This document shows positions 45,974 to 55,054 of a DNA stretch of 64,000 bases, piece by piece. The notes beneath the pieces were generated by a model. The model was not told where the DNA came from. It saw only the letters and a list, made by a program, of their open reading frames with translations, and ran no database searches. Within the stretch, counting starts at the first letter, position 1; every line of letters begins with the position of its first letter. Origin of the DNA: Bradyrhizobium diazoefficiens USDA 110 (GTDB taxonomy: Bacteria; Pseudomonadota; Alphaproteobacteria; Rhizobiales; Xanthobacteraceae); NCBI RefSeq assembly GCF_000011365.1, contig NC_004463.1, positions 1,970,001 to 2,034,000 on the forward strand, read 5' to 3'. Position numbers and translations under genes: made by a program.

Positions 45974-46513
45974 CTAGCGCTCCATCTCGCCCATAAGAAT
46001 TTCATCTGAGACGTATCGTGGATTGGAAATGACAGTCCGCATTTCCGCATTCTTGCCCTCGTCCGCAAACCGGAATCCCTTCTTGTAGAAAAATGCTGAA
46101 GCTCCTTCATCTTGAGAGAGAAGGGATAGCTTGGAAAGGCCCGCGGACTGCCTAGTATGATCGGCGACTTCAATCATAGCCGTCCCGACCCCTTTGTACC
46201 TCGACCGGCCGAGATTTTCTATGCTGAGAATTCGCAAACTGTTGCGCCCCGGCGCCACGGTCATCGCTCCCACCTTATTGCGTTCATTGGCATCAGTAAA
46301 CAAAGAAACACTTTGGGCGTTGCCAATATTGCTACTTACTCTGTGTAGGCGGACTGACACACCTGTCCTCTTGTCAAAAGCGGAAGACGCTGGTCCAGCA
46401 GCTAAAGCGGCCGTAAAAGCAGCACCATCTGCGCCAGAAGTGCCGGCCAGCGCATCGCGCTGCTGGTCCACACTTTGCCCGTCGGAGGGCCAGTTGTTGT
46501 AATTGGTTCTCAT
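45974..46513 (-). CDS. GNAT-family acetyltransferase, putative type III effector
   Basis: This 179-residue protein starts at the ATG at 46513 (a GTG directly before it is an alternative). The N-terminal ~60 residues are polar and Ala/Ser-rich. The GNAT fold follows: NKVGAMTVAPG, then RILSIENLGRSRYKGVGTAM with the acetyl-CoA loop R-x-x-G-x-G, and motif B ASAFFYKKGFRFADEG. An N-terminal secretion-like region plus a nearby tts box (46724-46745, 211 nt upstream) suggests an exported acetyltransferase. A repeat of AGCTGAC (46537-46554) just upstream of the start resembles half of a tts box. Target unknown. Confidence 0.7.
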   Translation of the reverse strand: MRTNYNNWPSDGQSVDQQRDALAGTSGADGAAFTAALAAGPASSAFDKRTGVSVRLHRVSSNIGNAQSVSLFTDANERNKVGAMTVAPGRNSLRILSIENLGRSRYKGVGTAMIEVADHTRQSAGLSKLSLLSQDEGASAFFYKKGFRFADEGKNAEMRTVISNPRYVSDEILMGEMER

Positions 46514-46723
46514 CACAACGAGCTACTATTTGGACGAGCTGACAGAAAGCTGACAAAGCCGACGCATGAGCCGGTCCTTTACGAATAAGACGGGCTAGCG
46601 TAATGATACTCATCGTAGGATGGAACATGCGACATATTGTTAACTCGATCGTCCATGACGACCACACTCCTATGCCGGTTGCATTGTGTTTCAGGTCGTT
46701 AGACCTGACTCCGCAGATAAGCA

Positions 46724-46745
46724 GCTTAGCTGTCCGTAAGCTGAC
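46724..46745 (-). promoter_or_regulatory. tts box upstream of the GNAT gene
   Basis: The minus strand reads GTCAGCTTACGGACAGCTAA, matching about 15 of 18 core positions. The leader to the start codon is 211 nt, similar to the 230 nt at the 33251 box. Confidence 0.65.
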
Positions 46746-46961
46746 GCCGAGAAATTAACGGAAAACTAGGTGTTTGGCCCCGGCATTTCTGCAGCGGATT
46801 GAGTTTGAATCGTTCCGGCTGGGAAGTTCAATCCTGAATCCAAACAGACCCTAGTCGGGTGCTCCGAGAAATGCATCGACGGAGGTGCGACGAGCATCCG
46901 ATCATAAGTAGGTCTACAGGTTCCGAGCGGGTAGACGGAGCGATGCGGTGATGGCCGAACT

Positions 46962-47011
46962 TATCCATTCGGTCGATAGATCTGATCAAGAAAATCAATT
47001 TTACCGATTGT
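46962..47011 (+). promoter_or_regulatory. nod box (NodD binding site), rightward
   Basis: The sequence holds TATCCAT, GATA in place of GATG, ATC, and AAAATCAATTTTACCGATTG in consensus spacing, an almost complete nod box. It lies 58 nt before the start of the 68-residue secreted peptide gene and points toward it. It also lies back-to-back with the tts box at 46724. Confidence 0.85.
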
Positions 47012-47069
47012 AGCGTCGTCATATAGACCGTCACCACGGCTGGGGCTAACCTAGGGAAGCGATCTCCCA

Positions 47070-47276
47070 ATGAAGAAGTCAGTTTTGGTGACGGCGAGCG
47101 CCCTCGCACTTGCGACCGCGGCGGTACCTCCATTTGCTGCAGAAGTTGCCGCGCAACCGCTCACCTCCAGCGTGCAGGTAGCCGATACATCGTATCCTCA
47201 GTGCGCCGATGACCCATTGAATGGTATCTGCGATCTGTTTTTTTGCTTGACCGATCCCGCGTGCGTGCTGCACTGA
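47070..47276 (+). CDS. Nod-box-linked small secreted cysteine peptide (68 aa)
   Basis: Starts MKKSVLVTASALALATAAVP, a clear Sec signal peptide with likely cleavage around residues 23-29. The mature part is about 40 residues, acidic, with four cysteines at 45, 54, 59 and 65 (SYPQCADDPLNGICDLFFCL, then TDPACVLH). Even cysteine number and export suggest two disulfides. A nod box ends 58 nt upstream, and a strong GC-rich hairpin follows the stop. I recognise no family. Expression with nodulation genes and export point to an early symbiotic role outside the cytoplasm, but this is inference. Confidence 0.75.
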   Translation: MKKSVLVTASALALATAAVPPFAAEVAAQPLTSSVQVADTSYPQCADDPLNGICDLFFCLTDPACVLH

Positions 47277-47318
47277 CGACGGAAAACAATCAAGCAGAGA
47301 ATGAGGATCGAGCCTCGT

Positions 47319-47344
47319 GCGGCCGCTGCTCCGTCAGCGGCCGC
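47319..47344 (+). terminator. Strong GC hairpin after the small peptide gene
   Basis: GCGGCCGCTG, six-base loop, CAGCGGCCGC form a perfect 10-bp stem 42 bp after the stop. No T run follows, so it is a stabilising or factor-assisted terminator at best. Confidence 0.5.
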
Positions 47345-47665
47345 ATCCTTATGCCGTTCGTTTACGCTGGCGGATGGTGCGAGCCGCGCCTTCTTGTTCT
47401 CTAAAGATGATCAGAGTCATTGCTCACTCCAGCCGGCGGGTGACGGCAGCCCGATCGCTCAACTGCAGCATCGGCGAACGTTGGGTAAACGGAGAAAGCC
47501 GTTTCAGACCGCGACGCTGCCGTTACGGCCGGAACTCCTTCACGATGTCAAGCTGCGCCAGTTTTCAGGATAGATTGCTGTTCGGGCTAGCCCCATACCG
47601 TGCTCCTGCTCGATGTTCGCATTTCGGACGTCACAGATGTCATCCTTACCTGTTCGGCTAAGCTA
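47345..47665. other. Gap of about 320 bp, no gene recognised
   Basis: Open frames starting near 47301 and 47317 read across the hairpin and have no protein features. They are unlikely to be genes. Confidence 0.4.
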
Positions 47666-49012
47666 CTAGGGCGGCGATCGTGCCGTTACAGATGTTCGTC
47701 TATGGTTTCGCTCGAAATTGAGTGGCGCCGTCTCCGGCATCATCACCATGGCAAAGAGCCCGGCCGCGCTCGCGAAAAGCATGTACCAGGCGGGCGCGAG
47801 TGCGCTCCCGGTCAAGTAGATCAGCCATGTGACGACCAGTTGAGCTGTGCCTCCGAAAATGCCTATGGCAAAAGCGTAAGTCGTCCCGAAGGCGCCACCA
47901 CGAATGTTCCTGGGCAAACTCTCGGCCATGCTTACGTAGAAGGCGCTATACGGAACCGTTCCGATAAGGGTGAGCGTGCCGAGGCCTCCTAAAAGTGCGA
48001 AGGCGCTGCGGCTCTCTGCAATCCACAAGAATACCGGATAGATCATCAGCAACGCAGCTGCCTGCGGCCATATCATGACGCGCCGGCGGCCTGCGCGGTC
48101 GGCGAGCAGGCCGCCCAACAGCGCCGCAGCAATGCCTGCCATATTGCTGATGAGCGTGGCGCCGAAGGCGAGAGGCGCGGATACGTGGAGGGTGTTCAAG
48201 GCGTAGGTGGTCATATATCCCGTAACGTAAGTAGTGATCGTGCAGCTGGCCAAGATGACGAATCCCAAGCTCATGATGCGGCGAGCGGCGGGCGATCGCC
48301 TTACAGGCCGGGTGACCAGAACCGGCGCCTCCGGGCGGAGAAACGTTTCGGGTAGGACGCTCCGCAGCCAAAGTCCGAACGGCAAAGTAACGGCGCCGAG
48401 CAACAGCGCGATCCGCCATCCGTATGCATTGAGCGCCTCACTTGTCATGGTGAGCGAGAGTATTTCTCCAACCAACGCTCCAGCCGTCGCAGCGACCTGT
48501 TGGCTCGCGGGCTGAAAGGAGACAGCAAGACCGCGGGCTTTGGCTGGTGCCGCTTCCATCAAGTAGGCTGTCGTTGGACCGACTTCGCCTCCGAGAGCAA
48601 AGCCCTGCAGCAAGCGTGCGAAGATGGCTAGCAACGGAGCGGCAAATCCTATTGTCTCGTACGATGGCGTAATGGCCAATAATAGGACCGCGACGCTCAT
48701 CATAGCAAAGCTGGCGGTCATGGCAGGCCGGCGGCCAACCCGATCCGAATAGGAGCCGAGCACGATGGACCCGATTGGCCTGGTCACAAAACCCGCGCCG
48801 AAGGTTCCGAGTGACAGCATGAGGCTGGCGAACTGGTCGGTTGCCGGGAAGAACGCCTGACCGATCTGTATTGCGAAAAAGCTATAGGTGCCGAAGTCGT
48901 AGAATTCGAGCATATTGCCGATGGTGGCGCCCAACACCGCCCGGCGCGTTAAGCCTTCGTCTGCCGGACTGGGGACCGGCTCCAGCCTCTCTCGAGTTAA
49001 TTGCCTCGCCAT
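47666..49012 (-). CDS. MFS transporter, metabolite/proton symporter type
   Basis: The 448-residue form starts at 49012 (MARQLTRERLEPVPSPADEG); an upstream start would add 21 atypical residues. Twelve membrane helices are evident. Family motifs: ATIGNMLEFYDFGTYSFFAI in helix 1, FVTRPIGSIVLGSYSDRVGR (MFS motif A), ARLLQGFALGGEVGPTTAYL in helix 4, and the second-half LLGGLLADRAGRRRVMIWP. This is the pattern of the metabolite:H+ symporter subfamily (ShiA, ProP, citrate/ketoglutarate carriers). Substrate cannot be told. It stands alone between the peptide gene and an IS66 remnant; no tts or nod box precedes it. Confidence 0.88.
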   Translation of the reverse strand: MARQLTRERLEPVPSPADEGLTRRAVLGATIGNMLEFYDFGTYSFFAIQIGQAFFPATDQFASLMLSLGTFGAGFVTRPIGSIVLGSYSDRVGRRPAMTASFAMMSVAVLLLAITPSYETIGFAAPLLAIFARLLQGFALGGEVGPTTAYLMEAAPAKARGLAVSFQPASQQVAATAGALVGEILSLTMTSEALNAYGWRIALLLGAVTLPFGLWLRSVLPETFLRPEAPVLVTRPVRRSPAARRIMSLGFVILASCTITTYVTGYMTTYALNTLHVSAPLAFGATLISNMAGIAAALLGGLLADRAGRRRVMIWPQAAALLMIYPVFLWIAESRSAFALLGGLGTLTLIGTVPYSAFYVSMAESLPRNIRGGAFGTTYAFAIGIFGGTAQLVVTWLIYLTGSALAPAWYMLFASAAGLFAMVMMPETAPLNFERNHRRTSVTARSPP

Positions 49013-49338
49013 CCTCAACCTGATCTGGAGCGCGAACCCTGGCCCGAACATTTCCACCAGACACCGGTCGCGCAAAGTTGCAGTCCGCTTGCCCGAACTC
49101 GTCCTTCACGGCCATTGCGCCTGTCCACATGTAGCCTGAAGCGCGTCGCTACAAACCTCACGGTAACGTCTGCAATAAGAATGCCTGCCTTTCTGGGCCG
49201 ATTTGACTTCTGGTCTGATCCCAGGCCTGGCCGGTAAGAGGTAAGCGGAGCTTTTCTCCCATTTGATTGACTGGTTTCGCTTCGGCTTTCGCTCTGCGAT
49301 CCTTGGCTTGTCAGAGAGCCGAGAGGAGACTGAAGGCG

Positions 49339-49736
49339 ATGGAACAATCGGGGGAGGAAGCCGAAGCTGATGGCTTTGTGGGGAAGCTTACGCGCCGGAC
49401 GCGTTCTGGATGCCGGTTATGGTCTGCGGAGATCAAGGGGCGCGCTGTTTTCGAGAGCATGAAGCCCGACGCCCGGGTATGTGATGTCGCACGGCGTTAT
49501 GGTGTGAAGGCCCAGCAGTTGACGACGTGGCGCAGATTGGCGCGTGCTGGCCGGCTCGCATTGGTCACGGACGACGCGGCGGATTTCGTGTCGATCGAGC
49601 TGAGCGATCCAGTGGCGTCAGGCAAGAGCGAGGGCCCGTCGAGATTACGATTGGCAAGGTTTCGGTCCGCCTGGATGCGGACGTGTCGGCGGTGCGGATC
49701 GCGGAGATCGTGACTGCGATCGAGCGCGGCGCATGA
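49339..49736 (+). pseudogene. tnpA: IS66 TnpA, frameshifted
   Basis: Starts MEQSGEEAEADGFVGKLTRR with a helix-turn-helix (VCDVARRYGVKAQQLTTWRR). Near 49632 the frame shifts: the proper ending (PVEITIGKVSVRLDADVSAV, then RIAEIVTAIERGA) lies in the next frame and stops at 49736, overlapping the TnpB start. Confidence 0.75.
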
Positions 49737-50050
49737 TCATTCCGGCGCAGGGACTGCGGATTGTGCTTGCTGTGCGTCCTGTTGACTTCCGGTGCGGGCA
49801 CGACGCGCTGGCCGGTCTTGTGCAAAACACGCTTGGGCTCGATCCGCATTCGGGCCTGATCGTGGTTTTTCGTTCGAAGCGCGCCGACCGGCTGAAGATT
49901 TTGCTATGGGACGGCACGGGCCTCGTTTTGGTCTACAAGCGCCTTGGCCGCGATGGTCGTTTCGAGTGGCCGCAGATCAGCGACGGCGTCATGCATCTGA
50001 CGCGCGTGCAGTTCGAAGCGCTGTTTGAAGGGCTGAACTGGAAGCTGCTG
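49733..50050 (+). pseudogene. tnpB: IS66 TnpB, truncated at the 3' end
   Basis: MIIPAQGLRIVLAVRPVDFR, then VFRSKRADRLKILLWDGTGL and VYKRLGRDGRFEWPQ are the IS66 Orf2 signature. After QFEALFEGLNWKLL the text runs directly into the TnpC region in another frame, showing that the 3' end of tnpB and the 5' part of tnpC were deleted together. Confidence 0.8.
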
Positions 50051-50712
50051 AGCGCATCCTCGAGGGCTTCGACGGCATCCTTCAGGTCGACGGATACCAG
50101 GGCTATCATCGGCTCGCACGGCCCAAGCGCAAAGGCGGCGTGCCGCTGCGGCTGGCCGCATGTTGGTCCCACTCAAGGCGCAAGATCATCGCAGCGACTC
50201 CGAAAGCCGGCTCACCCATCGCCGAAGCCGTTCTCGCGCGCATCGCCGCACTCTATGCGATCGAGAAGGAGATCCGTGGCGCCGACGCCCCGGCTCGGCA
50301 AACGACCCGTAACGAGCGATCACGGCCGCTCGTCGCTGAACTCGAGAGGTTTCTGCGCGAGCAAGCCGCTCGCCTGTCGCCGGGCAGCGAGATGGGCAAG
50401 GCGATCGCCTATCTCCTGAACCATTGGGATGGCCTCACCTTGTTTCTCGACGATGGTTGCGTTGAGATGGACACCAATCCCGTCGAAAATCAAATCAGGC
50501 CGCTGACTCTGACGCGTAAAAATAGTTTATTTGCTGGTCACGACGAAGGTGGTCGTTCATGGGCGCGCATAGCTTCGCTCATCGCCACCTGCAAAATCAA
50601 CAGCGTGGAGCCCTACGTCTGGATGAAAGCGACGCTCAAAGCGATCGCAACCGGTCACCCGCAGTCCCGGATCGACGAGCTCCTGCCCTGGTCGTTCGGC
50701 CGCACCTCGTAA
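50049..50712 (+). pseudogene. tnpC: IS66 transposase TnpC, C-terminal part only
   Basis: The frame begins within the catalytic domain (ILEGFDGILQVDGYQGYHRL) and continues through ACWSHSRRKIIAATPK, MDTNPVENQIRPLTLTRKNS, GGRSWARIASLIATCKINS to DELLPWSFGRTS. More than half of the usual ~500-residue protein is missing from the N-terminus. The element cannot transpose by itself. Confidence 0.82.
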
Positions 50713-52173
50713 TTCTCCGTCGTTGCCGCCTCCATACCCCCCGCCAGCGATTTGCAAACACGTTGATCAACAGACTGCAATCCCCACGCCAAACCTTTGC
50801 GAGTGGGACGCGAACGTCGCTTACGGTAAGAGAAATATGAGAACCTGGTGCAGTTGTCGGGCGCCGCAGACATTACGTTGCTGTGGCGGGTTTGCGACAA
50901 GACTGGCTGGCGCCGAACATGATCGACGAGGACGCGAGCCACCTCAGCGTCACGCGTTGCGTCCGCTCCTTAAACAGCCAGTCGGGGCTGCGTCATCGCC
51001 TAGACGATGCTGCCAATCAACGCGCCCGAGGCGGTCTCTTGCGCGCGAGCAAGATCACCATTCACCAGTGCTCCACTTTCCGTCGCGGCCGGATCGCCAG
51101 CGGACGGGCAAACCGCTTTCCCCCGAGCCGCTTGGGTCTGGCGACCATCAGGACCGAGGCCGTCATGCGTTCCGCGCCGCTCGCTTGCATCTTGGCTATC
51201 GCCCGAGCGAGCGCGTCGTCCAGGACGTGAGAAGGCCCAGCTGTTCGGCCGCAACACCGACGAATGCCGATCTCAAGTCGTTAGGTGAGCGCGAGCTTCA
51301 GAGTCGCCCATCTGGTCAACCATGTGGAGAGCTGCTAAGGCTAATCGATAGCGCCACACGCAGAAGCTAGCGTTTGTGTGCCCGGGCGGGCAAGCAAGAA
51401 ACGGCTACGCTTCTTCGCCAGCGGACGCTTAGAGGAAGACGGCCATTTCAGCGGCGGCTTCGCCAACAATTACAACGATTTGTCTTAATCAGGACACGAG
51501 TGAATCCTCTTTTCCAACAACAAGGCGCGAGCGCCATCTGCATGACGCGTAGCATCAATAGCAGCCGGATAAAGTTGGCGGATCGTATTGCCTCATCTGA
51601 CGATGAAAATCTCAGCTTGGCCGATGTAGCTCCGGCTGACGGCCTGTCCGACGTTGCATCATGGCGCGCAGGATCGGACGCACTGGGGACATCGCGGAGT
51701 GCGCATTAAACGCAGCGGCAGCCGCAGTCCCGAGATCATCGGCCAGCGCCGCACCTTTAGCCGTGCGCGGGATGATCGTCTGGGCTGCTTTGCGTCTGAG
51801 CGATTTCTTTCTTCATTTAATCAGGTGAACAGATCGCTCCGCTCTTGCCGGACTCTCAGATCGCGCTCTCGTCTGTTCTCGCGTTGGCCCGGCTATCGCG
51901 GTCATTCTGCTTATCGGACCAAGCATAGGCTCAAGTGCAGGCCAGAACAACTGGTCGCGGACAGAGATCGAAATGCACATGTTCGGTATGGGACTGGGGC
52001 TGGCTGCGGTCAGCGTCGCCTGACCTCCTAACGAGCTTTCCGTCAGATGAAACGATGCAGGACGCAGAGCTGCGCGCCGACCGCGAGTTGAGGTGGAATG
52101 AGTTCAGGATCGGAGATGATCGCATCAGACGTGGTAGATGCAGCCGCGAGTTTGTCTTTCTTCTTCGACCTTT
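50713..52173. other. About 1.4 kb without a recognisable intact gene
   Basis: Frames such as 50883-51230 and 51000-51257 lack domains and start signals. The right part (about 51617-51810) is one copy of an imperfect direct repeat shared with 53149-53340. The remainder looks like decayed DNA between an IS66 remnant and an effector gene. Confidence 0.45.
51617..51810 (+). repeat. Imperfect direct repeat, left copy
   Basis: It shares long blocks with 53149-53340, for example CCGTGCGCGGGATGATCGTC and GCTGCTTTGCGTCTGAG, in the same order. Identity by eye is high in the last 100 bp and lower before. The pair flanks the effector gene at 52324-52899 and its tts box. Confidence 0.75.
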
Positions 52174-52195
52174 GTCAGCTTCTCGAAAGCCAGCC
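52174..52195 (+). promoter_or_regulatory. tts box, perfect core
   Basis: GTCAGCTTCTCGAAAGCCAG matches the TtsI consensus core at every position. The effector ATG at 52324 is 128 nt downstream. Confidence 0.88.
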
Positions 52196-52323
52196 TCTCT
52201 AACACTCGAACTTGGCCTCTTGATGACGAAGCTGCCCATGCCGGAATTCGTGACGAACTTCAGCTCATTCCCTCTGGGAGATATTCTAGAGGCCTTTGGT
52301 CTCTTAACAAAAAGGAGGGCTTT

Positions 52324-52899
52324 ATGGCTCCAAGCCCGATCGATAATGCCCGTTCACCAGAATCACCGACAGCGCACGTCTGGACACAGGAAGATCATGA
52401 TTTGTTCAGCGAGATCATGAATGAAGCTGGACCATCATCGTCTGCCGCACCTGAGGAAGCGGTAGATGTCTCCTTCGCCGCTCCCCAGAGATTTTCACAC
52501 GGTTCGCAAATCGCCCCTGACTCGATGGTCGATAGGCTGTTCCACCGGGGTCTCTTGCCGGACTCGGACCAGCCGACAATGACCTATGAAATCCAGGGTC
52601 ACCGCTACACGGCCGGTTTGGATGAGTGTAATCGCGTTCTTCTTGTTCATAACCCTGCGGAAGACCAAGTGCTTGGGGCCGGCCGGGCGGGGGTACCGGA
52701 CTTCGGAGCCTTCTTCGCGGAGAACCGACGCTATGGAAGGCCGCTACCACAGCAATGGGCCACACCTGCCCTCATAGACAAGCTGCGCGAAGAAGGTTTC
52801 ATGCCGACCGCCAATAGCCCCACGACCATCCATCTTAACGGACGGGCCTACAAAGCCGAACTAGCCGAAGGAGGATTCGTTAAGCTTACGCGGGTATGA
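52324..52899 (+). CDS. Putative type III effector, 191 aa, two copies of the shared module
   Basis: The ATG at 52324 (MAPSPIDNARSPESPTAHVW) follows an AGGAGG ribosome-binding site. After a ~45-residue polar leader come two copies of the ~65-residue module seen in the 771-aa and 442-aa proteins. The first (DVSFAAPQRFSHGSQIAPDS, LLPDSDQPTMTYEIQGHRYT) is clear. The second (RYGRPLPQQWATPALIDKLR, GFMPTANSPTTIHLNGRAYK) is more divergent. The protein is therefore almost nothing but a leader plus two modules, the simplest member of the family. The tts box upstream supports TtsI control. No enzymatic motif seen. Confidence 0.8.
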   Translation: MAPSPIDNARSPESPTAHVWTQEDHDLFSEIMNEAGPSSSAAPEEAVDVSFAAPQRFSHGSQIAPDSMVDRLFHRGLLPDSDQPTMTYEIQGHRYTAGLDECNRVLLVHNPAEDQVLGAGRAGVPDFGAFFAENRRYGRPLPQQWATPALIDKLREEGFMPTANSPTTIHLNGRAYKAELAEGGFVKLTRV

Positions 52900-53792
52900 G
52901 ACCAACTTGACGGTGAGCCGATCGCGCTGGGTCTGAGTCGTGCGGTCACTTTGGTTGTCCTTACCTGGATAGACGGTTCATCGCTTAGCAGTGGATTGTT
53001 CGAGCCGCCAGCGGGTACGCATCATCGGGCCCGCTGGCAGCGCTCGAGATGCACGGTCATCCTGGCCATTCGTCTGCGTGGTGCCGACCTGTCATCCGGC
53101 CGGCAATATTGTCGCCGTGTTGCTTCACTCGAGGATGTTGCTGGCGCTTGACCGATACAGCTCCGGCTGTGGGCCAGTCCGAGGTTGCACCATTGCGCGC
53201 GGGATCGGAAGAACCGGGGTGCGTCGCGGAGTGCCCAAGGCACGCCGCCGCGCCCCGGTCCCGGGATCACCGGCCAGCGCCGCACTGTTAGCCGTGCGCG
53301 GGATGATCGTCTTCTCGGCTGCTTTGCGTCTGAGGGATCCCCGTGAGCGCTGCACGACGGTGTGCCGCGGCCGAACTGCTCGGGGCGGTGCTTCGCGAGG
53401 TGACCGAGAATTACCAGGGCAAACGGGGCTCGGCCGCAAGCCAGCGCTCGATGTCGGCTGGGTTCGGCAAATTGGGCAGAAACCGGTGCCCGTTGAGCAC
53501 TTGCTTGGAAACGGCGGAGGCCCTGCAAGTGCGAGGCTGGATTGTCTTGGCGGACGCGAAGGTATTCTCAAGGAGGTGGCAGCAAAGATCGCCTAGCCGC
53601 AAGGACCGTCGCAAGTGGCGCAGTCGCTTTGCGTAGCAGTGGGATTGCGTGAGCGTATTTGTCGAGGAAATCGTGTCAATTTAACACTACCAAATCTGGG
53701 CGTTCTGCAAGCAGTAGCTCCACCGTAGAGTCACGCAAGATCGCATGCACATAGGCGTGTGCAACCAGCCTCAAAAACCGGAAAAGAACGTC
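52900..53792. other. Gap of about 900 bp holding the right direct repeat
   Basis: Long but unconvincing frames (52991-53596 plus, 53022-53528 minus) cover it; none has a domain. The only clear structure is the repeat copy at 53149-53340. Confidence 0.4.
53149..53340 (+). repeat. Imperfect direct repeat, right copy
   Basis: It corresponds to 51617-51810 (see that entry). Matching blocks include GATACAGCTCCGGCTG versus GATGTAGCTCCGGCTG and the GCGCGGGATGATCGTCT block. Confidence 0.75.
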
Positions 53793-54101
53793 ATGGCGAA
53801 CATCAATCTCAGCTCCCAATCTATTGCAGGTGCACGCGCCGGACAGCGAGCCGCCACCGCCCGGAAAGTCATTGAATGGCGAGCGCCGGCCCCGAGACGC
53901 CGAGGCTTCCACATGATCCACGGAATGAAGCCCATGGCGCGGATGCTCGCAGCAATTAGGCGCGGGCTAGCCTTGTCCGATCTTGACCGGTGCTGCGCAA
54001 TCTGGTGGCTCTATCGTCTCCATTTCGGGTTCACCGGCGACGTGATGTTGGGGCTCGCCGCGGTCAGGATTGCCCAGGAGAGATCCCGCTGCGGAATTTA
54101 G
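53793..54101 (+). CDS. Small hypothetical protein (102 aa)
   Basis: Frame from the ATG at 53793: MANINLSSQSIAGARAGQRA, a basic middle, then RMLAAIRRGLALSDLDRCCA and a tail with FGFTGDVMLGLAAVRIAQER. It has no membrane segment and no motif I know. The ribosome-binding site is weak (GGAAAAG). It may be a real small gene or a decayed one. Confidence 0.35.
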   Translation: MANINLSSQSIAGARAGQRAATARKVIEWRAPAPRRRGFHMIHGMKPMARMLAAIRRGLALSDLDRCCAIWWLYRLHFGFTGDVMLGLAAVRIAQERSRCGI

Positions 54102-55054
54102 GAATCGTGGGGCGCGCCTTCCATACGGGCTCGGCGCCCTGCCGCCGGTTACGTGTTTGGCTGGCGAGGAAAAGTGGCCGAATGCCGATTGCCTTTAGTC
54201 TCCCCCAGCCAATTGGGCCGCATTCACTTCTAGCGCCGAGGATCTGCCCGTGGGGGTGGCACCAAAGTGCAGGCAAATACGATGAGCAGATTGCAAAAAC
54301 TGAACTTGCGCTCGCCCTTCACACGATCAGTAAGCTGAATTTGATGTCGGATGATGCTGCTCATGAAGGTCCCAGCAGGGGCAGACGACCGGGCCATAGC
54401 GGGGAGTGTAGGAATCAGGACGGTCTGGAATCCTTGGTCACGTCTGGTGATCGGGGGCAAGGACGCGCGGCTCGCATTCCATCTGGTGATCTTCTGCTGT
54501 TACATGAAAGGAAATGACCCGCGTGAGTTCGCGTGGCGATGCAAGGGCGGGTAGCTCGCCAAGCAATACTGCCCGAGTCGTTGCGCTGGATGGATCCTCG
54601 CGCAGAACCTCACCGACGCTGTGTACCCACGGCTTGAATTCCTCTGTGAGCGGCTCGTCCGTTGCAGACCGCCAGCCGTTCAACTCTCCCCTCGGTGAAT
54701 AAGCCGTTGATCTTTCGCCAGGCACTTTGCGCCCGCCTCCGGCCGCCGCGCGATGAGACAACGGCCGCGGCTTCCCGGTCGGTCGGCGCCTTCGCAATGG
54801 TACGCGGAATCGGCTTTGGAGCGAATTCCGGGTCAACGGATCGAGCTCTTATCACCAGAAACGAGCTCCGGTTCGCGAGCGGAGTTGCGCTCGCCTTGTC
54901 CATGCGGGCGGTTTGCAATCGAAGCAAGCCGGTGTACAGGCGTGATCGCGACATAGTCCTCGGCGGCGAATGGGCGCCGAGGACTGGGGCCATCAGCGAA
55001 CTTCAGAACGGCCCCTAAGCATCTGCAGTTTGGAGCCTCGTAACAGTGAAGCCC
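54102..55054. other. About 950 bp without a recognisable gene
   Basis: Minus-strand frames 54438-54836 and 54610-54993 and plus-strand frames 53990-54517 and 54662-55018 overlap each other without any domain or good start signal. I see no IS, repeat or promoter motif here. Confidence 0.4.

Noticed and set aside
53022..53596. Long overlapping frames on both strands
   Set aside because: The pair overlaps with no domain; the region is better explained by the direct repeat and decayed DNA.
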